From: SMWC01 sp045561055 | GTDB taxonomy: Bacteria > Pseudomonadota > Gammaproteobacteria > Steroidobacterales > Rariloculaceae | DNA length: 40,445 nt | Direction of reading: 5' to 3' | Assembly: GCA_045561055.1 (NCBI GenBank) | Contig: JBJKYL010000015.1 | Location: 1 to 40,445, forward strand | Shown: piece after piece, positions 24,057 through 32,287 of the stretch | Layout of the letters: each line of letters begins with the position of its first letter | How positions within the stretch are numbered: the first letter of the stretch is position 1 | Notes under the pieces: model-generated | What the model saw: the letters and a program-made list of their open reading frames with translations, nothing else | Told to the model about the DNA's origin: nothing | The model's database searches: none | Made by a program: the position numbers and the translations under genes

Positions 24057-25142
24057 CTAGTCTTCTGGAACCGAGATACCCAATAACGCAGCAGCATTGC
24101 CACCCATAATTGCAGCCTTATCATCGACTGTTAACGCATCGGTACCTTCAACGAAGCCGACCGGATCGTACATGCCCATATCAAAAGGATAATCCGTTCC
24201 AAGAACAATATGGTCACTGCCGTAGAGATTCGCAAGATACTCAAGTTGATGCTCAGTAAACACGACCGTATCAAAATAAAGCTTGCGCAGATAACTAGAA
24301 GGCGGCTCCCCGATACATCGGCGACAGTCCTCCCGGTTTGCATGCGCATGGTCGATACGTCCCGAATAAGCAGCTAAATAACCGCCACCATGCGCGACAC
24401 ATATCTTCAGTTTCGGATAGGCATCAAGGACACCGCCAAAGATTAGGTGGCTGACCGCGACTGTCGAGTCAAGCGGATTGCCGATAACGTTCGTGAAGTA
24501 ATGATCACTAAGCCGCTCGCCGCCAGAAAATCCATTCGGGTGCAGAAAAATAAGCACATCTAGTTCCTCCGCTTTCGCGAAAAACTTACGAAAGCGATCA
24601 GCCGAAAGCTCTTCGCCCGCAACACTTGTGCATATCTCTACACCACGCATACCAAGCTCATTTACAGCACGTGTCAACTCGGTGACAGCCATCTCCGGAT
24701 CCTGCATAGGCACGGTGCAGAGACCAACAAACCGATCAGGATGAGCTGCAACAGTCCCGGCAATGTGGTCGTTGATAAGTCGTGACGAGGTACGCCCAAG
24801 GTCAGGTTCTAACGCGTAGTAATACTGTAGCGGAACTGGCGACACAGCCTGGATATCGATACCCATGGCATCCATGTCAGCAAGTCGCGTTTCGACCGAA
24901 GTTAGTTGATCAGAAATATCTTCCGCCTGGCAACGATTAACCTCGCGAGTCGCCTCATTGGCAAACCGAAATAAAAAATCGGTCTCCATATCGAAAGCAC
25001 CCGCGACGACTTCTTCCGCAGCCGGCACGTACATATGACAATGTAAATCTACCGTGAAACGTTTCTCTACGCTATCTGAAATGGAAGATTTACCTCTCCC
25101 AGTAGACTGCGCTGCCACTCCAGAACCACACGAATAAAACAT
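24057..25142 (-). CDS. amidohydrolase of the ACMSD-like family
   Basis: Metal-dependent TIM-barrel enzyme related to aminocarboxymuconate-semialdehyde decarboxylase, a family of decarboxylases and hydrolases for aromatic or keto acids. It has 361 residues from the ATG at 25142, which has AAGGAG five bases upstream; the preceding TTG codon would be too close. Metal ligands are visible: H34 and H36 (DLHCHMY), H201 (FLHPNG), H251 (VAHGGGY) and D317 (GTDYPFDMG). No signal peptide follows the unusual N-terminus, so it is probably cytoplasmic. The next gene on the strand, a secreted hydrolase, lies 134 bases upstream. The substrate is not identifiable. Confidence 0.92.
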   Translation of the reverse strand: MFYSCGSGVAAQSTGRGKSSISDSVEKRFTVDLHCHMYVPAAEEVVAGAFDMETDFLFRFANEATREVNRCQAEDISDQLTSVETRLADMDAMGIDIQAVSPVPLQYYYALEPDLGRTSSRLINDHIAGTVAAHPDRFVGLCTVPMQDPEMAVTELTRAVNELGMRGVEICTSVAGEELSADRFRKFFAKAEELDVLIFLHPNGFSGGERLSDHYFTNVIGNPLDSTVAVSHLIFGGVLDAYPKLKICVAHGGGYLAAYSGRIDHAHANREDCRRCIGEPPSSYLRKLYFDTVVFTEHQLEYLANLYGSDHIVLGTDYPFDMGMYDPVGFVEGTDALTVDDKAAIMGGNAAALLGISVPED

Positions 25143-25276
25143 CAACTCTCCTTACGATATTTAATAAATGCCGCGATGCTCGCCCAGTTCTAGTTCCGAT
25201 CTCTCGATCAGATTAGTCTAACCTTCTAACGCAATACATTTTCAAACGTCGACTTTTTTCAAACTCCAATAAACGT

Positions 25277-26302
25277 CTATTTCAGATAGCGAGCGAAGTA
25301 GGAAACTGCGTAATTTACCGCTTCTCGCTGTATAGAATCCGCTACATATTCGCCGTCAGCATTACGCTGCACAAAAAAGAAACCGTGATACTCATGATCA
25401 AACGCCTTCCACTCAACATCCTTTCCTGCTTCCTCAAGCAATTCGTAATTAAGCCGAAAAGTCGCCCGATTATGATCACGCTCGCGACTGACAATTAATA
25501 TCGGCGTCTCCACGGCGTTAATCCGCTCCATAGCCAGAGCCATATCAACCTCTTCGCGCGCCTCAACCACCGCAGCGACCTTCATTTCCATGGTATTCAC
25601 TTCCATCGTCTCAGGCTGGGGCTCGGAAGGAGCCGTAGTTGATTCCGAAGGTCTTTGGGCAAGGTAGTCCATGGATGCCGGTTCGGTCGCTATACCAGCC
25701 CGGATTCCATTGTACTCTGACGCGATCTTCATCAGCATCTCGCCACCATGGCTGACACCGACCCAACCTATACGATCAGCGTCGACGTCGGGTAATGCAC
25801 GAACATATTCGACAATTTCTATGGCGTCTTCATATTCAAGAGGACCGCGACTATAGCGCTGCCGGCCTTGAAATTCGCGCACGGTTAGTTCGGTACCATA
25901 GGGGGTATCGACCTCAGCTCGGTAGCGCATCCAGACGACGGCATAACCCTCAGCTAAAAATCGCTCAAGCGTTCCACTACCATAATTGTTCCATTCACGT
26001 AACCACTGCATACCAAAACCACCGTTCATATGCGCGAAGACGATTGTTGGGAAAGGGCCTTCTCCTTCCGGTATCCGAATACTGATCGGTGCGTAAACAC
26101 CGTCCAGTAGCTCAACAAAGCGGTATTCGGCTGGGATATCCGACCCCACAACCGGTTCTGTAATGATCGGCTCGCTTCCACTAATCTCTTCGGGCACGAA
26201 CAACCACATCGGATCAATGCTACTGTTATCGGACCGATTTTGGGCCGATGCCGACATTGCAACTGAGAGAACAAAAACTATGAGGACTGAAATCATGCGC
26301 AT
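25277..26302 (-). CDS. secreted alpha/beta hydrolase (dienelactone hydrolase/peptidase-like)
   Basis: Exported serine hydrolase of 341 residues. The nucleophile elbow is GVSHGG (Ser184 counted from the chosen start). The last His of the triad is likely in AFDHEYHGFF. The start of the sequence is a clear Sec signal (MRMISVLIVFVLSVAMSASAQ). Start chosen is the ATG at 26302; a GTG at 26314 adds four residues and neither has a strong ribosome binding site. A Pro/Thr/Glu-rich insert (about 225-245) sits in the cap region. Family members cleave esters, lactones or short peptides. Confidence 0.88.
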   Translation of the reverse strand: MRMISVLIVFVLSVAMSASAQNRSDNSSIDPMWLFVPEEISGSEPIITEPVVGSDIPAEYRFVELLDGVYAPISIRIPEGEGPFPTIVFAHMNGGFGMQWLREWNNYGSGTLERFLAEGYAVVWMRYRAEVDTPYGTELTVREFQGRQRYSRGPLEYEDAIEIVEYVRALPDVDADRIGWVGVSHGGEMLMKIASEYNGIRAGIATEPASMDYLAQRPSESTTAPSEPQPETMEVNTMEMKVAAVVEAREEVDMALAMERINAVETPILIVSRERDHNRATFRLNYELLEEAGKDVEWKAFDHEYHGFFFVQRNADGEYVADSIQREAVNYAVSYFARYLK

Positions 26303-26517
26303 GGTATCGCTCACTTATTTTTTGCGTCCGGAAGCTACGCCCCGTGACTTTTACCTGAAATACCCCATCTTACTAGAATGTAGCACTAGCGGAGCGTCGA
26401 AGCTTATTATCCAATTCAACTAAGTAGTATGGCTGCTATAGCGCTGTTAAAATACTCTGCCAATAATTCACAGGCTATTGATTTTTAAAATATTTTAAAA
26501 AACTAAAAGGCATAATC

Positions 26518-26976
26518 ATCATTCAAATCAACGTAAACGGAAATGTGCACGACGTCGACGTCGAAGATTCGACACCACTACTGTACGTGCTGCGAAACGA
26601 TTTAGGTCTAAGCGGCCCTCGCTTCGGCTGCGGTCTAGCCCAGTGCGGCACCTGTACGGTTCTAGTTGAAGGAACTCCCATCCGTTCATGCGTCACACCA
26701 GTATCGGGAATAGCTGACAAACCTGTCACCACGCTCGAAGGACTCGGTAATCGAGCCAATCCGCATCCAATCCAAGAAGCATTTATCGCAGAGCAGGCAG
26801 GACAGTGCGGATACTGTTCGAATGGAATGATTATGGCTGCTGCTGCGCTCCTCGAAGAGAACCCAGATCCAACAGACGAGGAAATCCGGAAAGCCCTCGC
26901 TGGTAATCTCTGCCGATGTGGCACACACACACGAATTATCAAAGCCGTTCAACGTGCAGCGCAGAATTATGCATGA
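26518..26976 (+). CDS. iorA: [2Fe-2S] subunit of a molybdenum hydroxylase (IorA-like)
   Basis: Small electron-transfer subunit of a xanthine dehydrogenase-family enzyme, similar to isoquinoline 1-oxidoreductase alpha. Cysteine motifs for both clusters are complete: C-x4-C-x2-C (CGLAQCGTC) and a fourth Cys, then CGYC and CRC. The conserved first beta strand reads QINVNGNVHDVDV and is coded from about 26521. No ATG, GTG or TTG lies in frame upstream of it before the stop at 26479; the first standard start is the GTG at 26545, inside the strand. AAAGG at 26506-26510 points to a non-AUG start, with ATC at 26518 at the best distance (ATA 26512, ATC 26515 and ATT 26521 are alternatives). The stop overlaps the next start (ATGA). 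Confidence 0.85.
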   Translation: MIQINVNGNVHDVDVEDSTPLLYVLRNDLGLSGPRFGCGLAQCGTCTVLVEGTPIRSCVTPVSGIADKPVTTLEGLGNRANPHPIQEAFIAEQAGQCGYCSNGMIMAAAALLEENPDPTDEEIRKALAGNLCRCGTHTRIIKAVQRAAQNYA

Positions 26977-29222
26977 GTAGCGGCATCCAGATTACGCGCA
27001 GAACATTCCTTCATAGTACCGGTACATTGGTCGTCGCTGCAGGAATTCCAGGACTAGTCTTGGGCCAAGCGACCACGTTACCAGCCAACCTAAATCGTAA
27101 CCCAGAGCTAGACAACTGGCTTAAAATTAATTCCAACGGTTCGATCTCAGTATCGTCCGGAAAATGCGAGATCGGACAAGGAATCCAAACGGCTCTCGCA
27201 CAAATCGTAGCCGACGAGTTGGATGTTGATATCAATAGACTCCAGATGCGCAACGTCGACACCTCACACTCTCCTAACGAGGGCGGAACTACTGGTAGCA
27301 ATTCAGTTCAGCAAAGTGGCTCTGCACTACGCGTAGCAGCTGCCGATGCTAGGCGGTTGCTTCTTGAGCATGCTGCTTCGCGGCTCGGCTACACGGTAGA
27401 TCAACTGAGTGTGGATGATGGTCAGGTAACTGTTATTAATGGCAGGGATGCCGTGTCTTACTGGGATTTACTTGCCGACAGAAACTTCGATATACAAGCA
27501 AGTGGCTCCGGCGATCTAAAGGATCCCGAACTTTATCGTTATGTCGGCTCCTCAACCAAGCGATTCGACCTCCCAGCCAAGTTTTTCGGCGAGCCTACTT
27601 ATATTCAGGATCTACGCCTACCAAATATGCTACATGCGCGTGTTGTTAGGTCTAATATCGACTCGGTATCGCTAGTGGCTGTGGAGACTGGGAATACCGA
27701 ACAGATGCCCGGAGTAATTACTGTAGTACACGACGGTTCGTTTCTGGCTGTGGTTGCAGAACGCGAAGAACAAGCAATTGCTGCAGCAGCGTCTCTTAAA
27801 GAGAATGCGACCTGGGAAACCTTGCGGTCCCTACCCGAACCTAGCGCCTTTCCTAATCTCCTTAGAACACTGCCAGCAACGACAACAGTCATTCACAATA
27901 CCGATACGCTCGGTCCCCGAGACACAAGTCCAGTCGGCGAAGTTACCAACGAATTCTCAGCTGACTACTCTCGTCCGCACACTGCACACGCTTCGCTTTC
28001 ACCGTCCGCTGCGGTTGCGCTGTGGGACGGTACCTTGCTAAAAGTTTGGAGTCATGGGCAAGGTATGTTTCCTTTGCGGCAAGCGATTGCCCGCGTCGTC
28101 GGTTTGCCAGATATCCAGGTACAGTGTATTCATGAGCAGGCCTCGGGTTGCTATGGCCATAACGGCGCGGACGATGCCGCATGCGATGCCGCAATGATAG
28201 CGATGACGTTACCCAACCGACCGATTAGGTTGCAATGGTCTCGTCAGGACGAGTTTCGACGTGAACCATTCGGTCCGGCTATGAGTATGCGGATTACGGC
28301 AGCAACCGATGCAGCTGGCAACATCCAAAACTGGCAACATGAGGTCTGGAGCCCTACGCATTCGACCCGGCCCTATTACGGCGGCGATACGGCTGGTAGC
28401 CTGCTAGCATCACGCGAGAAGACCCAACCACTTGAAGAATTCACCGGTAGGAATATTCCACACCCTCCAGGCGGTGCAGACCGTAATGCTGTCGCGCTTT
28501 ATAGTTTTCCTAATCAGCGCTCTATCGAACACTACGTAAATGATCGTCCATTACGCGTATCTGCTCTGCGAGGATTAGGCGCCTATGGCAACATATTTGC
28601 GATCGAATCCTTCATAGACGAACTCGCACGCTACGCTGGCGCTGACCCATTTGAATACAGACTGCGGCACCTAACCGACACGCGAGCTATAGCTGTGATC
28701 GAAGCGTTACGCGAACTCGCTGATACGACTTCAGCGGAGCTACCCGATATGCTGCAAGGTCGCGGCATAGCGTTCGCACAATACAAAAATCTCGCGGCTT
28801 ATCTGGCACTCATGACTGACATCGCAATCGATCCGGAATCGGGGGTGATACGCGTCCTACGTGCCTACGCGACAATGGATGCGGGCCGTATCATTAGTCC
28901 CGACGGTGCACGAAATCAAATCGAAGGCGGAATTATTCAAGCGACTAGCTGGACTCTCAAAGAAGCTGTCAAAAACTCGACCTCCAGCATTGAAAGTATC
29001 GACTGGGCAAGTTATCCGATAATCGGCTTCGACGAAACACCAGAAATAAAAGTAACATTAATTAACAACCCCCAGTTACGACCCCTCGGCGTAGGCGAAG
29101 CAGCACAAGGACCAACGGCCGCAGCTATCGCTAATGCGGTCGCAGATGCTACGGGGTCACGCCTTCGCGACCTGCCGCTGACCTCAGAACGAGTTATCGC
29201 AGCCCTTCCACCAGCCGCCTGA
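26973..29222 (+). CDS. iorB: molybdopterin subunit of a molybdenum hydroxylase (IorB-like), Tat-exported
   Basis: Large catalytic subunit, 749 residues, of the aldehyde/xanthine oxidoreductase family, binding the molybdopterin cofactor and hydroxylating an aldehyde or N-heterocycle. A Tat signal TRRTFLHSTG (about residues 8-17) shows export of the folded enzyme with its IorA partner. The end carries GVGEAAQGP with the catalytic Glu. Repeated TGS/QQSGSALR and GLGAYGN blocks match the family. The ATG at 26973 overlaps the iorA stop; an earlier start inside iorA has no support. The usual c-type cytochrome partner of IorAB is not next to it. Confidence 0.93.
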   Translation: MSSGIQITRRTFLHSTGTLVVAAGIPGLVLGQATTLPANLNRNPELDNWLKINSNGSISVSSGKCEIGQGIQTALAQIVADELDVDINRLQMRNVDTSHSPNEGGTTGSNSVQQSGSALRVAAADARRLLLEHAASRLGYTVDQLSVDDGQVTVINGRDAVSYWDLLADRNFDIQASGSGDLKDPELYRYVGSSTKRFDLPAKFFGEPTYIQDLRLPNMLHARVVRSNIDSVSLVAVETGNTEQMPGVITVVHDGSFLAVVAEREEQAIAAAASLKENATWETLRSLPEPSAFPNLLRTLPATTTVIHNTDTLGPRDTSPVGEVTNEFSADYSRPHTAHASLSPSAAVALWDGTLLKVWSHGQGMFPLRQAIARVVGLPDIQVQCIHEQASGCYGHNGADDAACDAAMIAMTLPNRPIRLQWSRQDEFRREPFGPAMSMRITAATDAAGNIQNWQHEVWSPTHSTRPYYGGDTAGSLLASREKTQPLEEFTGRNIPHPPGGADRNAVALYSFPNQRSIEHYVNDRPLRVSALRGLGAYGNIFAIESFIDELARYAGADPFEYRLRHLTDTRAIAVIEALRELADTTSAELPDMLQGRGIAFAQYKNLAAYLALMTDIAIDPESGVIRVLRAYATMDAGRIISPDGARNQIEGGIIQATSWTLKEAVKNSTSSIESIDWASYPIIGFDETPEIKVTLINNPQLRPLGVGEAAQGPTAAAIANAVADATGSRLRDLPLTSERVIAALPPAA

Positions 29223-29327
29223 CCACATTGGAACAATTAGCATCTGCGACCGCAAGATCGACAGCCGAACTTCAATTTATCCGTAGAATATCGGGCGAAG
29301 CGACTCTTAAATTCTTAGCTTAATCAT

Positions 29328-30989
29328 CTACTGTGCTGGAATGAACGGCAGCGTCACATATGACGCACGGTCACCACCCGTATAGATACTGTTATTTTCA
29401 AGGTTATAAGCCGCGAAATAGTGCTGACCGTCATGCGCATTAACATCCAAGCGAATACGGTGTCCTTCTTGGAAAATCATACTCGTCGCCCAGATCTCGA
29501 CCTCAATAGGCACGACATCGTTCGGCGTCAGCTTCTGTTCCTCATCGTGCGTGTGATAAGGGCGATACGGGGTCGATAGTAACGGGTCAAGCTTTCGATG
29601 TGATACCTGAAGAATCCCACGTGTCGCGGTCTCAACAGTACCATCCGGTGCCATATCGCGCAGATACGCAAAGACATCCATGTCGTCGGTCTCGGACGAG
29701 ACCCATAGAACAAGATTAATATGCCCCGTGAGCTCTACGTCTTCCGAAAGCGGTTCGGTCACGAAACTAACGGTCGGCAGACCTCGATTCGCCCGCGAAT
29801 AAGCCTCCGGACCAGAAGCGTAAGTCAGCACGCGTTCGTCTCTTGGCTTATCCATCGATAGCGATCCATCGTGAACTGCGTCACCTATAACACCAACCGG
29901 CTCCCCGTTAAGGTAATAACGTCGGTAATCAGTGCGCGCAAGGGGCCATTCATTCTCAAAACGCCACTCGCAATCGCTGATGCTACTTCGAATACAAAGC
30001 TTGACCGGCGGCTCGTTCATAATGCCTGTATCGATATCTTTTAACCAATAGTCATACCAGCGAAGCAACTCTGTCTTACCCTCATCCGAGTAAAATGCAT
30101 CTACGTGGCCACCGATATGCATTTGTAATTTCTTATCGCTCGATGCGGAGCGAACATAGCCATCAATATTGCCGCGCATATGATGATTCCAACCACCCCA
30201 ATTGCCCGAGCTATAGAGAGGCACAGTGATCTGATCGAATTGGGCGCGGGACTTGACTTGATCCCACCAGTCGCTGTCCATATGGTGCGCAAGAAAGTTG
30301 TAGATCAGATCCTCGCTTAGGGCCGCGGAATTATCTGCGCGTGTGTTCTCAAGTAGCTGTTTGCCACGAACGTCGAGCCACCAGCGACCGTAGAAACCTT
30401 GATTGAAGACCCCGCCATGAAAGACCGAGTCACGATACGTATCAGCCCAGCCCTCCCAGGGCACGATCGTCGTCAGCGAAGGCGGTTGCAGGCCGGCCAC
30501 ATTCCACTGCGTGATCGCATAATAGGATACGCCGATGAGTCCTACTTTACCGCTGCTCCAAGTCTGCTCCGCTGACCACTCGATTGCGTCGTAGTAATCA
30601 CGCGCTTCCTGAGTAGACCATATATCTGATTGACCGGGCGAAGTACCCGTTCCACGCGTATCAACGAATACCAAGACATAGCCACGCGATGTCCAGTATT
30701 CAGGCTCGGGCCGCTCGACATGCGTAAATGGCGGCTCATGGGGCAGAATTCTATCCAGCGCTTTCTGGTAGGCACTTAAACTCATGAGAACGGGAAAGGA
30801 TTCATCGCTGCTAGCATCCGGCCGATAGATGTCGGCTCTCAAAACAGTGCCATCACGCACACGTATCGGTATATCTTGTTCGAAAATCACGCCATATTCG
30901 GGCTGTGACGCATTAACTTCCTGAGCCTGACCAACCGATACACCAAAAAAGATCGAGAGAAAGCACAGCGAACTAAGAACAGCTTTCAT
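29328..30989 (-). CDS. secreted CocE/NonD-family hydrolase (S15 fold)
   Basis: Exported serine hydrolase of the CocE/NonD (Xaa-Pro dipeptidyl-peptidase-like) family, which cleaves esters or amides such as cocaine, glutaryl or small aliphatic acyl bonds. The N-terminal catalytic domain has RGTGTSPG and the nucleophile motif GVSYYA. The C-terminal half is the family's jelly-roll domain (LTGHINLVLWVSSE onward). It has 553 residues from the ATG at 30989, where the Sec signal KAVLSSLCFLSIFFGVSVG begins. An alternative ATG at 31037 has a better ribosome site (GGAGAG) but adds a non-signal leader. A tract of eight G lies between the two starts. It is 62 bases after the beta-propeller gene, likely one operon. 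Confidence 0.9.
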   Translation of the reverse strand: MKAVLSSLCFLSIFFGVSVGQAQEVNASQPEYGVIFEQDIPIRVRDGTVLRADIYRPDASSDESFPVLMSLSAYQKALDRILPHEPPFTHVERPEPEYWTSRGYVLVFVDTRGTGTSPGQSDIWSTQEARDYYDAIEWSAEQTWSSGKVGLIGVSYYAITQWNVAGLQPPSLTTIVPWEGWADTYRDSVFHGGVFNQGFYGRWWLDVRGKQLLENTRADNSAALSEDLIYNFLAHHMDSDWWDQVKSRAQFDQITVPLYSSGNWGGWNHHMRGNIDGYVRSASSDKKLQMHIGGHVDAFYSDEGKTELLRWYDYWLKDIDTGIMNEPPVKLCIRSSISDCEWRFENEWPLARTDYRRYYLNGEPVGVIGDAVHDGSLSMDKPRDERVLTYASGPEAYSRANRGLPTVSFVTEPLSEDVELTGHINLVLWVSSETDDMDVFAYLRDMAPDGTVETATRGILQVSHRKLDPLLSTPYRPYHTHDEEQKLTPNDVVPIEVEIWATSMIFQEGHRIRLDVNAHDGQHYFAAYNLENNSIYTGGDRASYVTLPFIPAQ

Positions 30990-31000
30990 CGGGCAGATTA

Positions 31001-31008
31001 CCCCCCCC
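31001..31008. repeat. homopolymer tract of eight C (G on coding strand)
   Basis: Eight consecutive C on the plus strand, i.e. eight G in the sense of the downstream hydrolase gene, 11 bases before its ATG at 30989. Slippage here would change the spacing of a weak G-rich ribosome site, or the frame if translation begins at 31037. Confidence 0.6.
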
Positions 31009-31051
31009 GAAGTAACAAAACATAGATTAATAGGCATGGATTTTCTCTCCG

Positions 31052-32101
31052 TTACAGTGAATTCATGACTTCGACGCGTAAAGGTGACCATGCCAAACCG
31101 TCGGGACTCTCATGCGCGCTCGCTAGTACCTCAGGCCGGGACTCACCAAATGAATCGAGATCGAACATCAGAATAGTACGGCGGTCCGGATCACCCACAA
31201 ACACAGTCTCACCTTGAATCAGCACTCCAAAATTTCCATCTCCCGGTTGACCATCATCGCGTATTGGCATCTCGGTAATCACTTCATGACGCTCAGCGTC
31301 GAAGAGGCGTAGATATTGCATAACGGGCGGACCTCCTCCACCCCCGTTGACAGCCACAGCCAATCCACTCGAACCAATTTCGACACGTCCAGCGAACGGA
31401 TTTGAATCAAGCTCGGCAACAATCTGTAACGACCCCGTATCGATTACGGAAATCGACTGTTCCTGTCGATTTGCAACCCAAACCTCACTACCATCGGGTG
31501 AAACCGAGAGGCCTTCAGCGCCCGCACCTGTTTGGATTACGACGGGCGGACGGTTTTGATCAAGGAATATTACTGAGAGCGTCCCTTCACCGAGCCGACT
31601 AGTCACGTACGCCCTTGATCCGTCTGGGCTAAGCCGCACCATATGACCCTCTCGGCCACCGGTCGGATAGGTCCGAATGACCTCCATCGCCTGCAAATCG
31701 ATTAGCGCTATCTGGTCCGACTCCTGCATGGTCGCAACAGCCCGCTGACCGTCTGGATGAAACAACGCGGTATGGGGTCGAGAATTCGGCCCAAGATCAA
31801 TACGGCCAATAATGCTGGCATTTTGGATATCGATCAATATGACGTGCCTACCTTGATTGCTATTCGGCCCGTATTCGCCCGTCAACGCAAAACGGCCGTC
31901 GGGAGAAACTGCAACCTCGTGCGGAATGATCGGGCCGATGGGAAGACGTGCCACCTCAAGCCGTGTCTCAAGATCAATGAGCGAGATACTTCCGCCCGCG
32001 CGATTAGCGACTAACAACGTACCGTCCTGTGCCAAGACTATCGAACACAGACATAACAACAAAGAGGCTGGAATAATTCGGCGGAAAAATAATCTAGTCA
32101 T
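31052..32101 (-). CDS. secreted YVTN-type beta-propeller protein
   Basis: Exported protein of 349 residues with a Sec signal ending VLAQ (about 25). The rest repeats blocks such as LEVARLPIG, VAVSPDGRFAL, YVTSR, VSPDGSEVWVANR and VIDTGSLQ, typical of YVTN/YncE seven-bladed propellers. Such proteins bind DNA, metals or partner enzymes or accompany quinoprotein enzymes; the role here is unclear. The ATG at 32101 follows GGAG on the minus strand. It is followed by the CocE-type gene in the same direction, and separated from the TonB receptor upstream by a strong terminator. Confidence 0.88.
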   Translation of the reverse strand: MTRLFFRRIIPASLLLCLCSIVLAQDGTLLVANRAGGSISLIDLETRLEVARLPIGPIIPHEVAVSPDGRFALTGEYGPNSNQGRHVILIDIQNASIIGRIDLGPNSRPHTALFHPDGQRAVATMQESDQIALIDLQAMEVIRTYPTGGREGHMVRLSPDGSRAYVTSRLGEGTLSVIFLDQNRPPVVIQTGAGAEGLSVSPDGSEVWVANRQEQSISVIDTGSLQIVAELDSNPFAGRVEIGSSGLAVAVNGGGGGPPVMQYLRLFDAERHEVITEMPIRDDGQPGDGNFGVLIQGETVFVGDPDRRTILMFDLDSFGESRPEVLASAHESPDGLAWSPLRVEVMNSL

Positions 32102-32189
32102 ATCTTTAGCTCCGATAATTTCTAATTATTCTGTACGCAGCACGGAATTCTAACGCCTGTAGGCGCCCAGTATATGGCCAAAAATCTGC

Positions 32190-32222
32190 AAAAAAAAACG
32201 GCACCTCCAGAAGGAGGTACCG
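32190..32222 (-). terminator. Rho-independent terminator of the TonB-receptor gene
   Basis: On the minus strand CGGTACCTCC (32222-32213) pairs with GGAGGTGCCG (32208-32199) over a TTCT loop with one G-U pair, followed by nine T (32198-32190). In the plus direction the stem has a mismatch and no T-run, so it acts for the minus strand. Confidence 0.92.
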
Positions 32223-32250
32223 TCTTATTCAGCAAGGCGAATAAACAGGC

Positions 32251-32272
32251 CGCCAGAAATAAACTTCTAGCG
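32251..32272 (-). other. hairpin just after the TonB-receptor stop
   Basis: CGCTAGAA and TTCTGGCG on the minus strand form an eight-pair stem (one G-U) with a six-base loop, 16 bases after the stop. No T-run follows; it may protect the mRNA end ahead of the terminator further on. Confidence 0.45.
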
Positions 32273-32287
32273 ACCCATTCAGTACTG

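Noticed and set aside
26916..26972. Longer start for iorB inside iorA
   Set aside because: The ATGA overlap at 26973 and the Tat signal support the shorter form.
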